This document shows, in pieces, positions 9,626 to 18,460 of a stretch of DNA of 34,452 bases (its first letter is position 1; each line of letters opens with the position of its first letter). The stretch is from Bacteroidaceae bacterium. GTDB lineage: Bacteria > Bacteroidota > Bacteroidia > Bacteroidales > Bacteroidaceae. The notes beneath the pieces are model-generated. The model did not search any database and was not told the origin of the DNA. It saw only the letters and a list, made by a program, of their open reading frames with translations. Made by a program: the position numbers and the translations under genes. The stretch is taken from contig JAKSLU010000016.1 of the NCBI GenBank assembly GCA_024400995.1, positions 1 to 34,452 on the forward strand. The letters are read 5' to 3'.

Positions 9626-10025
9626 TGGAGCCGGAGGGGATCGAACCCTCGTCCAAACGGGGAAAGCATAAGCTTTCTACATGCTTATCTCTGACTTCGG
9701 TTTTCGAGCAGTGGCAAGACCAGAGCCACCAACCACTGCCTTATCCTCTTGAGAGTTTCGCCCTTGGCCAAAGGCCGACCGCAGGCTATCCCTGATATTG
9801 TCTGCACCACCGGATCAGGTTGCCTCAAGGAGGGGGCTCCTGGGTGATGTCTCGTCCCTGCTCCTGGAGCGGGGATAAAGCTAATCTACTGTGCTTCGAT
9901 TAGGCAGCGAGAGCATAGCTGTTGTTGCCAGTTAAATTGTTGAGGACCGAGATTTGAGTGCCCGCCCACATCCGCACTGCATGCTTACTTACACATCCGG
10001 CCCGCTGTCAAATCCAGTCGACCCC
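9626..10025 (-). ncRNA. ssrA: Transfer-messenger RNA (tmRNA)
   Basis: tmRNA rescues stalled ribosomes and tags the incomplete peptide for proteolysis. The 5' end GGGGTCG (10025-10019) pairs with the 3' CGGCTCC (9633-9627), two pairs being G.U, giving the 7-bp acceptor stem. CTGGATTTGACAG follows the 5' arm, and the T arm GGGTTCGATCCC lies near the 3' end. The tag frame on the minus strand reads GGC AAC AAC AGC TAT GCT CTC GCT GCC TAA, peptide GNNSYALAA, with the usual ALAA end; the exact resume codon is not certain. The discriminator A9626 is followed by CAC, so the 3' CCA is not encoded and must be added. Both ends are defined by the acceptor stem. Confidence 0.95.
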
Positions 10026-10061
10026 AGTGTAGGTTTGTGTACTTTCCATCGAAAGTGGGTG

Positions 10062-10093
10062 CAAAAGTACAACTATTTTTTGAGACGGCCAAA
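10062..10093 (-). promoter_or_regulatory. Promoter of ssrA
   Basis: Minus strand TTTG (10093-10090), 20 nt spacer, TACTTTTG (10069-10062). This is a full match to the Bacteroidetes consensus with ideal spacing. It implies a leader of about 30 nt that would be trimmed from the mature 5' end at 10025. Confidence 0.8.
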
Positions 10094-10117
10094 CTCCCGT
10101 CCACTTTTTTTACGGAA

Positions 10118-10789
10118 CTAATATGCACGCGAGGCGGGCACACCCTGCCGATTGATAACGGGGAACTCCCCCTTGGGCGTTACGGGACCCACATCGGGAG
10201 CATCCTCGCCGCCCTCATCCTTGCTGCCTTCGTTCTCGTCCTCCTGTGGCGTATCGTCAGGCTTCTTGTCGCCATTCATCTCACCGAGCTGGTCCTTGAC
10301 ATCCTCGTAGTAGCCCACGACCTTCCAGGCCTTGGGGGACTTGATGCCGTTCACACCAAAGTAGGTCTCAAGGGTACCGCGAATGAGCAGAAAGACTCTA
10401 TGGAGTTCGGGGTGGCTATAGGTGTTGAGTTCCTCGCGACACCTGCTGCCAGCCATGAGCCGAACGGGAAAGACGACATCCTCGTCATCGCAGTAGTCGT
10501 CACTGGCCAGCAGGAGATTGGTGTTTTCTGCTCTATAACTCTCCGAGAACAATGCATCGGAGAGCGTGCTGCCATTGGCATATCCGACATAGAAGCCACC
10601 AACGACGACCTCCTCCCCTACCCTCCGCTGCAGGGCCTCCTCCACGCTGATGGCATCAGACAACGAGAGCACCTCGTCAGTGCTCTCTGTCTTGTCGCCA
10701 CCGCCAGTGGGCTCATCGAGCTGGAGCTGGCTGCAGGCCATGAGGAGGCTACACGCTAACAGTAGCCTTGATGTGCGGATGAGGGTCAT
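10118..10789 (-). CDS. Lipoprotein of unknown function, DUF6359-like
   Basis: Predicted lipoprotein of 223 residues. Its signal peptide ends in the lipobox LMAC with Cys19. Residues about 40-165 contain a segment [19 protein letters not shown] followed by NTNLLLASD, which resembles the small Bacteroidales DUF6359 beta-fold domain (family placement from memory, moderate confidence). The C-terminal 50 residues are highly acidic and rich in Asp, Glu, Gly and Pro, and look disordered. The start lies inside thyA: the ATG at 10789 overlaps the thyA end by 41 nt, and the next in-frame Met would remove the signal peptide. It is the last gene of the galE-thyA run. No functional assignment is possible. 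Confidence 0.72.
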   Translation of the reverse strand: MTLIRTSRLLLACSLLMACSQLQLDEPTGGGDKTESTDEVLSLSDAISVEEALQRRVGEEVVVGGFYVGYANGSTLSDALFSESYRAENTNLLLASDDYCDDEDVVFPVRLMAGSRCREELNTYSHPELHRVFLLIRGTLETYFGVNGIKSPKAWKVVGYYEDVKDQLGEMNGDKKPDDTPQEDENEGSKDEGGEDAPDVGPVTPKGEFPVINRQGVPASRAY

Positions 10790-11546
10790 AGCCTTCGAGT
10801 TGGAAGTCCTCGTACTTGAAGGAGAAGATATCCTTCACGTCGGGGTTGATCACCATGCGGGGCAGAGGACGCGGCTCACGGGTGAGCTGCAGGCGGGCCT
10901 GCTCCAGATGGTCGAGATAGAGATGAGTATCGCCCGTGGTGTGCACAAACTCGCCGCACTCCAGACCGCACACCTGCGCCATCATCTGCAAGAGCAGGGC
11001 GTAGGAGGCGATGTTGAAGGGCACACCGAGGAAGGTGTCCGCCGAGCGCTGGTAGAGCTGCAGGGAGAGCTTGCCCTCCGCCACATAGAACTGGAACAGG
11101 CAGTGGCACGGAGGCAGGGCCATCTGATCCACCTCGCCAGGGTTCCAGGCACTGACCATCATACGGCGGGAGTTGGGGTTGTGCTTGATGAGGTCAACGA
11201 CCTGACTGATCTGGTCGATGGTGCCACCCTTGTAGTCGGGCCAGGAGCGCCACTGGTGTCCATAGACGGGACCGAGTTCGCCCGTCACGGGGTCGGCCCA
11301 CTCGTTCCAGATGCGGACACCGTTCTCCTGCAGATACTTCACGTTGGTGTCGCCTGCGAGGAACCAGAGGAGTTCGTGGATAATGCTCTTGAGGTGCAGC
11401 TTCTTGGTGGTCAGGAGGGGAAACCCGTCTGCCATGTTGAAGCGCATCTGATGGCCGAAAACAGAGAGGGTGCCCGTGCCGGTACGGTCACCTTTCTGGA
11501 CACCCTCTCTGAGAATTCTATCTAATAAATCTAGGTATTGCTTCAT
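10749..11546 (-). CDS. thyA: Thymidylate synthase
   Basis: Converts dUMP to dTMP using 5,10-methylenetetrahydrofolate, producing dihydrofolate. The 265-residue protein has the family's typical length and is complete. It begins [31 protein letters not shown] with the phosphate-binding Arg21. The catalytic Cys147 sits in [11 protein letters not shown], followed by [21 protein letters not shown] and the HLYLDH segment. Its ATG at 11546 directly follows the galE stop (11549-11547), so translational coupling is likely. No folA is seen nearby; a dihydrofolate reductase must be encoded elsewhere. Confidence 0.98.
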   Translation of the reverse strand: MKQYLDLLDRILREGVQKGDRTGTGTLSVFGHQMRFNMADGFPLLTTKKLHLKSIIHELLWFLAGDTNVKYLQENGVRIWNEWADPVTGELGPVYGHQWRSWPDYKGGTIDQISQVVDLIKHNPNSRRMMVSAWNPGEVDQMALPPCHCLFQFYVAEGKLSLQLYQRSADTFLGVPFNIASYALLLQMMAQVCGLECGEFVHTTGDTHLYLDHLEQARLQLTREPRPLPRMVINPDVKDIFSFKYEDFQLEGYDPHPHIKATVSV

Positions 11547-12560
11547 TTACTCGAAACCATTGGGGTTGTTCTTCTGCCAGTTCCAGCTGTCGCGGCACAT
11601 ATCCTCGATGCCGTACTGAGCCTCCCAGCCGAGTTCGGCCTTGGCCTTGGCGGGATTGCAGTAGCAGGTAGCGATGTCGCCCGGACGGCGAGGCTTGATG
11701 CTATAGGGTACGTTGACGCCGTTGGCCTTGATGAAGGCGTTCACTACGTCGAGCACGCTGTAGCCGTGACCGGTACCGATGTTGTAGATAGCAATACCCT
11801 GCTTGCGTTCAATAGCCTGGAGGGCTGCCACGTGGGCGCGAGCCAGATCGACTACATGGATGTAGTCACGCACGCCGGTGCCATCGTGGGTGTCGTAGTC
11901 GTTACCAAAGACGCCGAGCTCCTGGCGCTTGCCCACAGCGGTCTGGGTGATATAGGGCATGAGGTTGTTGGGGATGCCATTGGGGTTCTCACCGATGGTG
12001 CCGCTCTTGTGTGCACCGATGGGGTTGAAGTAGCGCAGCAGAACGACGTTCCACTCCTGGTCGGCCTTCTGCACGTCCATCAGTACCTCCTCGAGCATAG
12101 ACTTGGTCTGACCGTAGGGGTTGGTGCAGTGACCCTTGGGGCACTCCTCGGTGATGGGGATGATGGCAGGGTCGCCATACACGGTGGCTGAGCTGGAGAA
12201 GATGATATTCTTGCAGCCGTTCTTGCGCATCACGTCGAGCAGGACGAAGGTGCCGTTCATGTTGTTCTCGTAGTACTCCAGGGGCTTGGCGCAGCTCTCG
12301 CCCACGGCCTTAAGGCCAGCAAAGTGGATGCAGGCATCGAACTTGTGCTCATCGAACACATGCTGCAGACCCTCGCGATCGCGGATGTCCACCTTGTAGA
12401 AGGGCACCTCCTTGCCGATGATCTTGGCCACACGCTCAAGGGCGATGGGAGAGGAGTTGTCGAGATTGTCCACCACTACGGCCTCGTGGCCAGCTTCGGT
12501 GAGTTCGATGAGGGTGTGGCTACCAATGAAGCCAGCACCGCCAGTAAGCAGGATTTTCAT
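11547..12560 (-). CDS. galE: UDP-glucose 4-epimerase
   Basis: Interconverts UDP-glucose and UDP-galactose with tightly bound NAD, for the Leland pathway and for surface polysaccharide precursors. The 337-residue protein is a short-chain dehydrogenase-like epimerase: TGGAGFIGSH (6-15) is the dinucleotide-binding motif, FSSSATVYG supplies catalytic Ser124, and Tyr149-x-x-x-Lys153 lies in NPYGQTKSMLEE. The C-terminus contains GVRDYIHVVDLA and KPRRPGDIATCYC, typical of bacterial GalE. First gene of the galE-thyA-lipoprotein run, with its own promoter element about 30-40 nt upstream. Whether it also accepts N-acetylated sugars cannot be judged from the sequence. Confidence 0.97.
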   Translation of the reverse strand: MKILLTGGAGFIGSHTLIELTEAGHEAVVVDNLDNSSPIALERVAKIIGKEVPFYKVDIRDREGLQHVFDEHKFDACIHFAGLKAVGESCAKPLEYYENNMNGTFVLLDVMRKNGCKNIIFSSSATVYGDPAIIPITEECPKGHCTNPYGQTKSMLEEVLMDVQKADQEWNVVLLRYFNPIGAHKSGTIGENPNGIPNNLMPYITQTAVGKRQELGVFGNDYDTHDGTGVRDYIHVVDLARAHVAALQAIERKQGIAIYNIGTGHGYSVLDVVNAFIKANGVNVPYSIKPRRPGDIATCYCNPAKAKAELGWEAQYGIEDMCRDSWNWQKNNPNGFE

Positions 12561-12588
12561 TGTATGATAGGTTTTTGGATTGACGGCA

Positions 12589-12596
12589 CAAAGTTA
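12589..12596 (-). promoter_or_regulatory. -7 promoter element of galE
   Basis: Minus-strand TAACTTTG fits TAnnTTTG. A CTTG lies 20 nt further upstream (12620-12617), one base from the -33 consensus. The ATG at 12560 is about 30 nt downstream. Confidence 0.6.
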
Positions 12597-12656
12597 CGGA
12601 TTAATTCCGAAACTGCCAAGTCTTGTTGGCATTTTTTCACGAAACACCCTATAATA

Positions 12657-12701
12657 ACCTACACCTACACTCACTCACGGGGAGCTGGTGTAGGTGTAGG
12701 T
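12657..12701. terminator. Perfect 14-bp hairpin of (ACCTAC)n type downstream of the lpxA-like gene
   Basis: ACCTACACCTACAC (12657-12670) and GTGTAGGTGTAGGT (12688-12701) form a perfect stem with a 17-nt loop. Each arm is itself a tandem 6-mer. It lies between the efflux-lpxA operon and galE, both on the minus strand. No strong T run follows on the minus strand, so termination is possible but not assured. Confidence 0.5.
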
Positions 12702-12753
12702 CATGAGGGTACGAAAATGGATTTTTCATCCCTCTCTGGGCTAGCGCGCACCT

Positions 12754-12831
12754 GTCTATACGATAGTTTTCACTAGTCTATACAGTAGTGCACACTAGTC
12801 TATAGGATAGTTTTCGCTAGTCTATAGGATC
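12754..12831. repeat. 22-bp tandem repeat, locus A (3.5 units)
   Basis: Units at 12754-12775, 12776-12797 and 12798-12819, plus a partial unit at 12820-12831. Each begins GTCTATA and ends CTA; units 1 and 3 share ATAGTTTTC in the middle. The array ends 2 nt before the stop codon of the lpxA-like gene. Related arrays are at 22465 and 31771. Confidence 0.85.
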
Positions 12832-12833
12832 TC

Positions 12834-13625
12834 TCAGAACTCGTCGCGCATGGTGCGAGAGATACCATACTGAGAGGTCTCGATAAACTTGATGATACTC
12901 TCAATCTCGGGGCTCTCGTCTATCTGCTCCTTGATGCGGAGCACGGCATCGTCGAGGCTGAAGTTGCCGGTGTAGATGATGCGGTAGGCGTTGACGATAT
13001 GCAGCAGAACCTCGGGGCTCACCTGGAGTTCCTGCTCCAGAGGCTTGGAGTAGATGCCGTGGTAGCTGGCAGGATTTCCACCCATGATGACAAAGGGAGG
13101 TACATCCTTCTGTATGCGGCAGCCGCTCTGCACGAGGGCGTAGCGACCGATGCGCACATGCTGCTGCAGGATGGCGGCACTGGAGAGGATGGCTCCCTTG
13201 CCCACGGTGCAGTCGCCAGCGATGCTGACGCTGATGCCGATGACGCTATCATCGTGCAGATGCACGTCGTGGCAGATGTGCACCTTGTTCATAAGGAAGT
13301 TGCGGTCGCCGATCTCGGTCCAGCGGCCCTCGCGGAAGCCGCCGGCGATGACCACGTTCTCACGGATCACGTTGTCGTTGCCGATGATGACACGGCACTC
13401 CTGACCAGCAGGTACATGGAAGTCCTGAGGGTCGGCACCGATCACGGAGTTCTGATAGATGATGTTGCCGCTGCCTATCTTTGTACCATTGAGGATGCTC
13501 ACACCGGGCATGATGGTGCAGTTGTCACCTATCTCTACGTCGCCCTCTATATAGACGAAGGGCTTGATTTCGACGTTCTGGCCTATCTTGGCCTTGGGGT
13601 CAATGTTTGCTAAGGGACTTATCAT
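12834..13625 (-). CDS. lpxA: LpxA-family UDP-N-acetylglucosamine acyltransferase
   Basis: Left-handed parallel beta-helix acyltransferase. LpxA proper transfers a 3-hydroxyacyl chain from ACP to UDP-GlcNAc, the first step of lipid A synthesis. The 263-residue protein shows hexapeptide repeats over about 1-190 (for example AKIGQNVEI, VEIGDNCTI, TKIGSGNII), NSVIGADPQDFH, and NKVHICHD with His116 and His119; His119 aligns with E. coli catalytic His125. A helical C-terminal domain ends IIKFIETSQYGISR. It lies 5 nt downstream of the outer-membrane factor gene, so it is co-transcribed with an RND pump and has no lpxD/lpxC/fabZ neighbours. Bacteroidales genomes can carry more than one LpxA-like gene, so this could be a paralogue with another role. 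Confidence 0.85.
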   Translation of the reverse strand: MISPLANIDPKAKIGQNVEIKPFVYIEGDVEIGDNCTIMPGVSILNGTKIGSGNIIYQNSVIGADPQDFHVPAGQECRVIIGNDNVIRENVVIAGGFREGRWTEIGDRNFLMNKVHICHDVHLHDDSVIGISVSIAGDCTVGKGAILSSAAILQQHVRIGRYALVQSGCRIQKDVPPFVIMGGNPASYHGIYSKPLEQELQVSPEVLLHIVNAYRIIYTGNFSLDDAVLRIKEQIDESPEIESIIKFIETSQYGISRTMRDEF

Positions 13626-13630
13626 AATAG

Positions 13631-15022
13631 TTATTCATGGCCACCGCCCAGTGCCTGATAGAGGTTGATGGCGGAGAGGATTTGCTGATACTGGTCGTTG
13701 AGGAGGTTGAGGCGGCCCTGGAGGAGCTGCATCTGGGCAGTGAGGGTCTCCAGATAGGTCGTGGATCCACCGGCATGGAGGAAGAGTTCCTGAGTGGCCT
13801 CGCTGGCGCGCTCAAGCTCTGCTACCTGCTTGCGGGTGATGGCCTCCTGCTCAGCGTAGGAGTTGTAGGAGGCTACGGCGTTGCTCACCTCCATGGCAGC
13901 GTTGAGCAGGGACTTCTCAAACTTGATTTCGGCCTGCTGCTCGGCAAGCTTGCTCACCTTGAGCTGACCGATGAGGGCACCGCGCTGCACGATGGGCTGG
14001 ATGAGACTGGCCACGCCGGCAGCAATAAACTTGCCAGGGTTCATGATCATGCCACCCAGACTGTTGGTGAAGGAACCATTGCCGGCAATGTTGATCGTGG
14101 GATAGAAGGCGCTGCGGGCACCGAGCTTGGCATAGAAGCAGTTGGCCAGTTCGAGCTCGGCAATACGCACGTCGGGACGCTGGCCGAGGAGCTGGAAGGG
14201 CAGACCCGTACGGAGGTCAACGGGGAAGGCCTGGGGCGCAAACTTGCTGCGAGCGATAGCATGGGGCTCCTCCATCATGAGCAGACAGAGGTTGTTCTCC
14301 ATGGTGCGTATGCTGTTCTCCAGTGCAGGGACATTGGCCTGAATCTGGAGGTACTGCGACTTGGCACTGGAGAGGGCAGCGGCATTGATCATGCCGGCGT
14401 CCATCATTGCCTCAAGCGCCATGATGTTCTTCTGCCACAGAGCCAGTGTGCTCTGCATGGTAGCCAGCTGCTCGTCCATGAGCTGCAGGCCGTAGTAGAG
14501 CTGGGCAGTGCCGGAGATGAGACCCGTCTGCGTGGCATGGTGCACCTCCTTCAGGGTGAGGAGCTGCATCTCGGTCTGCTTCTTGGCGTTGCGGAGCTTG
14601 CCAAAAGCATCAGCCTGCCAAGAGGCGGTGACGGGGAACTCGTAGGTCTTGCTGTTCTGTGCACCGTCGATAAAGGCCTTGCTGATCGTGCCGCTGGGGC
14701 TGAAAGTGATAGAGGGCAGGAAGAACTGGAACTTGCTCAGGCGCAGACCGACCTCTGCCTTTTGCAGATTGAGGTCGGCCACACGCATGTCAGCGTTCTG
14801 GGCCAGCACCTTCTCGATGTAGCTCTGGAGCTGAGGATCGGTGAAGACCTCACGCCAGGGCGTGTTGCCAAAGTTGATGGTGTCGGTGGTGTGCACATCG
14901 CGATAGTCTATGGCACGCGCCAGACTATCCACCTGGGAGGGACGCTCATAGTTGCCAAAGATATGGCAACTGGTGAGCATCACGCTTCCCATAAATATAT
15001 ATATAATGTGTGTTAGCTTCAT
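13631..15022 (-). CDS. RND efflux outer-membrane factor lipoprotein, TolC/NodT family
   Basis: Outer-membrane channel subunit of a tripartite efflux pump. The 463-residue protein has a signal peptide with lipobox LTSC and lipidated Cys19, typical of the OprM/NodT branch. Two TolC-type halves are visible, each with long Ala/Gln/Leu-rich helices (about 70-250 and 280-455); LGQRPDVRIAELELA near 285 is the hallmark outer-membrane-efflux motif starting the second half. It follows the pump gene by 8 nt and precedes the lpxA-like gene by 5 nt, consistent with one operon. Confidence 0.95.
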   Translation of the reverse strand: MKLTHIIYIFMGSVMLTSCHIFGNYERPSQVDSLARAIDYRDVHTTDTINFGNTPWREVFTDPQLQSYIEKVLAQNADMRVADLNLQKAEVGLRLSKFQFFLPSITFSPSGTISKAFIDGAQNSKTYEFPVTASWQADAFGKLRNAKKQTEMQLLTLKEVHHATQTGLISGTAQLYYGLQLMDEQLATMQSTLALWQKNIMALEAMMDAGMINAAALSSAKSQYLQIQANVPALENSIRTMENNLCLLMMEEPHAIARSKFAPQAFPVDLRTGLPFQLLGQRPDVRIAELELANCFYAKLGARSAFYPTINIAGNGSFTNSLGGMIMNPGKFIAAGVASLIQPIVQRGALIGQLKVSKLAEQQAEIKFEKSLLNAAMEVSNAVASYNSYAEQEAITRKQVAELERASEATQELFLHAGGSTTYLETLTAQMQLLQGRLNLLNDQYQQILSAINLYQALGGGHE

Positions 15023-15030
15023 GGGGGCTG

Positions 15031-18000
15031 TTATTTTGAGTACTGTTCAATATCGGCGAGAGCCTCGCTGTTGTCGGTGTCATTCCACTTCATGGGAGTG
15101 AAGCGCTCCTGCAGGCCCTGGAAGATGACGAACAGGGTGGGCACAACCATGATCTGGAAGAGCATACCGAGGAGCATACCACCGATGGCAGCGGAACCCA
15201 GGGCACGGTTGCCGGCACCACCTACGCCAAAGTGGAACATCAGGGGGAGCAGACCCACGATCATGGCCACGGAGGTCATGAGGATAGGACGCAGACGAGC
15301 AGCAGCACCGAGCACGGCAGCCTGGGTGAGGCTCATGCCCATCTTGCGGCGATCGAGGGCGAACTCTACGATGAGGATGGCGTTCTTGGCCAGCAGACCG
15401 ATGAGCATGATGAGGGCAATCTGTACATAGATGTTGTTGGACGCCGCACCCAGCAACTGGGCAAGAGGACCAACTGCCATCAGGTGTACGAACACAAAGC
15501 TACCCATCAGGCCGAAGGGCACGGAGAGCAGTACGCTGAAGGGCAGCAGATAGCTCTCATACTGAGCGCTGAGCAGAAGGTAGATAAAGACGAAGCAGAG
15601 CACGAACACGATGCCCGTCTGGCTACCGCTGTTCTCGGCCTCCTCACGGCTCTGACCAGAGAACTCATAGGAGTAACCGGCGGGGAGCTGGGCTGCCACC
15701 TCCTTGACGGCCTCCAGAGACTGACCGGAGGTATAACCCGTGGCGGGAGTACCGTTGATGGTGATGGAGGTGAAGAGGTTGAAGCGGGTGATATTGTCAG
15801 GACCCATGCTCGGGGTGAGCGTCACAAACTCGGTGATGGGGGCCATCTGGCCGGTCTGCGTGCGCACCTTGATCTGATAGAGGGTCTCGTAGGTATCACG
15901 CTCGTTCTGGGCGCCCTGAATCATGACGCGGTAGAGCTTACCGAAGCGGTTGAAGTTGCTGGAGTACATACCACCGTAGTAACCCTGCAGGGTGCTGAGG
16001 ATGGTGGCAGGAGAGATACCAGCACGCTTAGCCTTGGCGGCATCAATGTCGATGAGATACTCAGGGAACTTGGTATTGAACGTGGTCTGTGCACTGGCAA
16101 TCTCAGGACGGGCAGAGAGGTCGCGGATGAAGTCCTCTGCCACTGTCTGGAAGTCGGCCAGTTCACCACCCGTACGGTCCTGAAGGTTGACCACAAAGCC
16201 GTTCGTGGCACCATAACCCGGAATCATAGGGGGAGAGAAGAACAGTACCTGTGCGTCCTTGAAGGCCTTCTGGGACTCCAGCAGCAGGTTGATGAACACC
16301 ATGTTGGCACTCTCCAGGAAGGGGTTACGATCAGCCCAGGGCTTGAGCTTGATGATGACGGAGCCGTATGAGGGACCCTGGCCACCGATGAAGGAGTAAC
16401 CACTCACCACGTTGCAGTTCTGCACGAGGGGGGAGCTCATCACGAGGCTCTGCACCTTTTCGAGAGTCTCCTCGGTGCGGTCCTGCGAGGTACCGGCAGG
16501 CATCGTTACGACACCCATCAGCGTGCCCATATCGTCGGAGGGTACCATGCCGGAGGGAGTCACACTCATGATGGCCACAAGACCTACGAAGGAGGCAGCC
16601 ACGAGAGAGAGGGCAAGCATCTTGCGGTGTACGATCTTCTCCACCACGCGCTTGTAGCGGGCGAGCAGACGCTCATAGCTGGCGTTGAAGGCATCAGCAA
16701 AGCGCTGGGTGAACATGCCTGCCACACCGATCACAGCGACTGTGCTGAAGATGAGCAGCATGCCGATGTTCTCCAGGCTGTAGGCACCGATAATCATGCC
16801 GATGATGGCAACCACAAGGAACAGCACTGTGAACATGGGGCGCATCAGGGCCTCAAAGCCACTCTTGTACCTGCGCTTTGTGGTTGAGTAGGCCTCGTTC
16901 ATAGCAATGCCGAGCTTCTCCTTGGTGCTGAGTTCGTGACCCTCGGCGTCGTGGGCCTTCAGGAAGATGGCACACAGGGCGGGGGACAGCGTCAGAGCGT
17001 TCAGTGCGGAGAAGGCAATGGCGATGGCCATGGTGATACCAAACTGGCGATAGAACACACCCGTCGTACCACCGATAAAGCTCACAGGGATGAACACGGC
17101 CATCATCACCAGCGTAATGCTGACGATGGCGCCGCCCAGCTCACTCATGGCATCGATGGAGGCCTTGCGGGCATCCTTGTAGCCCATGTCGAGCTTGGCA
17201 TGCACGCCCTCCACGACCACGATGGCATCATCGACCACAATGGCGATGGCCAGCACGAGGGCCGAGAGTGTGAGCAGGTTGAGCGAGAAGCCAATGACGT
17301 AGATGGCAAAGAAGGTACCAATCAGGGCCACCGGAATGGCAATGGCGGGAATGAGTGTGGAGCGCATGTCCTGCAGGAAGATGTACACCACGAGGAACAC
17401 CAGGATGAAGGCCTCTATCAGCGTCTTGACTACCTCCTCAATAGAGGCGTAGAGGAAGTCGTTGGCGTTCTGCATCACACGGAACTCAAGTCCGCTGGGG
17501 AGGTTGGGTGTCTCCTTGTCGAGCAGTTCCTGGATATCGTTGATGATCTGCGTAGCGTTGGAGCCTGCACTCTGCATGACAATCATGGTCACAGCGTCGT
17601 GGCCATCGCACTTGGCACCCCAGGAATAGCTCTCACGGCCGAGTTCCACGGAGGCTACGTCCTTCACGCGGATGACGGTACCATCGGGGTTGGAGGAGAG
17701 TACGATATTCTCGAACTCCTCAGGTGTCTGGAGGCGGCCACGGTAGCGCAGGGTATATTGCAGGGAGCGACCCTCACGCTCACCGATGTTACCGGGAGCA
17801 GCCTCGATGTTCTGCTCAGCCAGCACGCCGGCTATGTCGGAGGGCATCAGACGATGCTCGGCCATCTTGACGGGATCGAGCCACATACGCATGGCGTAGT
17901 TGCCGCCCATCACCATGGCCTCACCCACACCGGGTACACGCTGTATCTGAGGTACGATGTTGATCTTGGCATAGTTCTCGATGAACTCCTTGGTGTACTG

Positions 18001-18444
18001 ATCCTGAGCGTCAACGAGCGCAAAGATCACGAGCATGGTGCTCTGACGCTTGGAGGTGGTTACACCCACACGGGTTACCTCGGCAGGCAGCAGGGCGGTG
18101 GCGCGGCTCACGGCGTTCTGCACGTTCACGGCGTCCATGTTGGGGTCGGTGCCCTGCTTGAACACTACGCTGATGCTGGCAGCACCAGTGTTGGTGGCGG
18201 TGGAGGAGATGTAGTCCATATTCTCCACGCCGTTAATGGCCTCCTCGAGAGGCACTACTACGGAGTTGAGCACGGTCTGGGCGTTGGCACCGGGGTACAT
18301 GGTGCTCACGCTGATCGTGGGCGGTGCGATGTCGGGATACTGCGTGATAGGCAGCGACACCAGACCGATGAGACCTAACAGCACGATGAGGATAGAGATC
18401 ACCGTACTGAATACTGGTCTATTGATAAAGGTATCTAGTTTCAT
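15031..18444 (-). CDS. RND efflux pump, inner-membrane transporter (AcrB/MexB type)
   Basis: Proton-driven HAE1-type transporter of 1137 residues, about 90 longer than AcrB. It begins MKLDTFINRPVFSTVISILI. TM4 carries the proton-relay Asp405-Asp406 (IVVDDAIVVVEG), and the TM10 region has GLLAKNAILIVEFA with the relay Lys. Two periplasmic porter/docking loops lie after TM1 and TM7. Two extra hydrophobic stretches (about 537-556 and 561-578) lie between TM6 and the amphipathic helix before TM7 (FNASYERLLARYKR), where AcrB has a short cytoplasmic helix. The substrate cannot be predicted. The adaptor gene lies 68 nt upstream, and a strong RNA hairpin fills that gap. Confidence 0.95.
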   Translation of the reverse strand: MKLDTFINRPVFSTVISILIVLLGLIGLVSLPITQYPDIAPPTISVSTMYPGANAQTVLNSVVVPLEEAINGVENMDYISSTATNTGAASISVVFKQGTDPNMDAVNVQNAVSRATALLPAEVTRVGVTTSKRQSTMLVIFALVDAQDQYTKEFIENYAKINIVPQIQRVPGVGEAMVMGGNYAMRMWLDPVKMAEHRLMPSDIAGVLAEQNIEAAPGNIGEREGRSLQYTLRYRGRLQTPEEFENIVLSSNPDGTVIRVKDVASVELGRESYSWGAKCDGHDAVTMIVMQSAGSNATQIINDIQELLDKETPNLPSGLEFRVMQNANDFLYASIEEVVKTLIEAFILVFLVVYIFLQDMRSTLIPAIAIPVALIGTFFAIYVIGFSLNLLTLSALVLAIAIVVDDAIVVVEGVHAKLDMGYKDARKASIDAMSELGGAIVSITLVMMAVFIPVSFIGGTTGVFYRQFGITMAIAIAFSALNALTLSPALCAIFLKAHDAEGHELSTKEKLGIAMNEAYSTTKRRYKSGFEALMRPMFTVLFLVVAIIGMIIGAYSLENIGMLLIFSTVAVIGVAGMFTQRFADAFNASYERLLARYKRVVEKIVHRKMLALSLVAASFVGLVAIMSVTPSGMVPSDDMGTLMGVVTMPAGTSQDRTEETLEKVQSLVMSSPLVQNCNVVSGYSFIGGQGPSYGSVIIKLKPWADRNPFLESANMVFINLLLESQKAFKDAQVLFFSPPMIPGYGATNGFVVNLQDRTGGELADFQTVAEDFIRDLSARPEIASAQTTFNTKFPEYLIDIDAAKAKRAGISPATILSTLQGYYGGMYSSNFNRFGKLYRVMIQGAQNERDTYETLYQIKVRTQTGQMAPITEFVTLTPSMGPDNITRFNLFTSITINGTPATGYTSGQSLEAVKEVAAQLPAGYSYEFSGQSREEAENSGSQTGIVFVLCFVFIYLLLSAQYESYLLPFSVLLSVPFGLMGSFVFVHLMAVGPLAQLLGAASNNIYVQIALIMLIGLLAKNAILIVEFALDRRKMGMSLTQAAVLGAAARLRPILMTSVAMIVGLLPLMFHFGVGGAGNRALGSAAIGGMLLGMLFQIMVVPTLFVIFQGLQERFTPMKWNDTDNSEALADIEQYSK

Positions 18445-18460
18445 TTGTTTATGGTTTAGA

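Noticed and set aside
9429..9656. Small open frame on the minus strand
   Set aside because: It begins in the 3' end of tmRNA and continues into promoter DNA; no coding features.
12657..12701. Telomere- or quadruplex-like repeat
   Set aside because: G runs are only two bases long and the locus is an inverted repeat, better explained as a hairpin.
12754..12831. Possible CRISPR array
   Set aside because: Units of 22 bp are contiguous with no spacers, and no cas genes are present in the window.
13637..15016. Long plus-strand open frame opposite the outer-membrane factor gene
   Set aside because: Antisense shadow produced by GC-rich codon use; composition is rich in Gly, Leu, His and Val with no domain, and the opposite strand encodes a clear TolC-family protein.
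16936..18378. Long plus-strand open frame opposite the RND pump gene
   Set aside because: Antisense shadow; His- and Gly-rich with no recognisable fold, while the minus strand is unmistakably AcrB-like.
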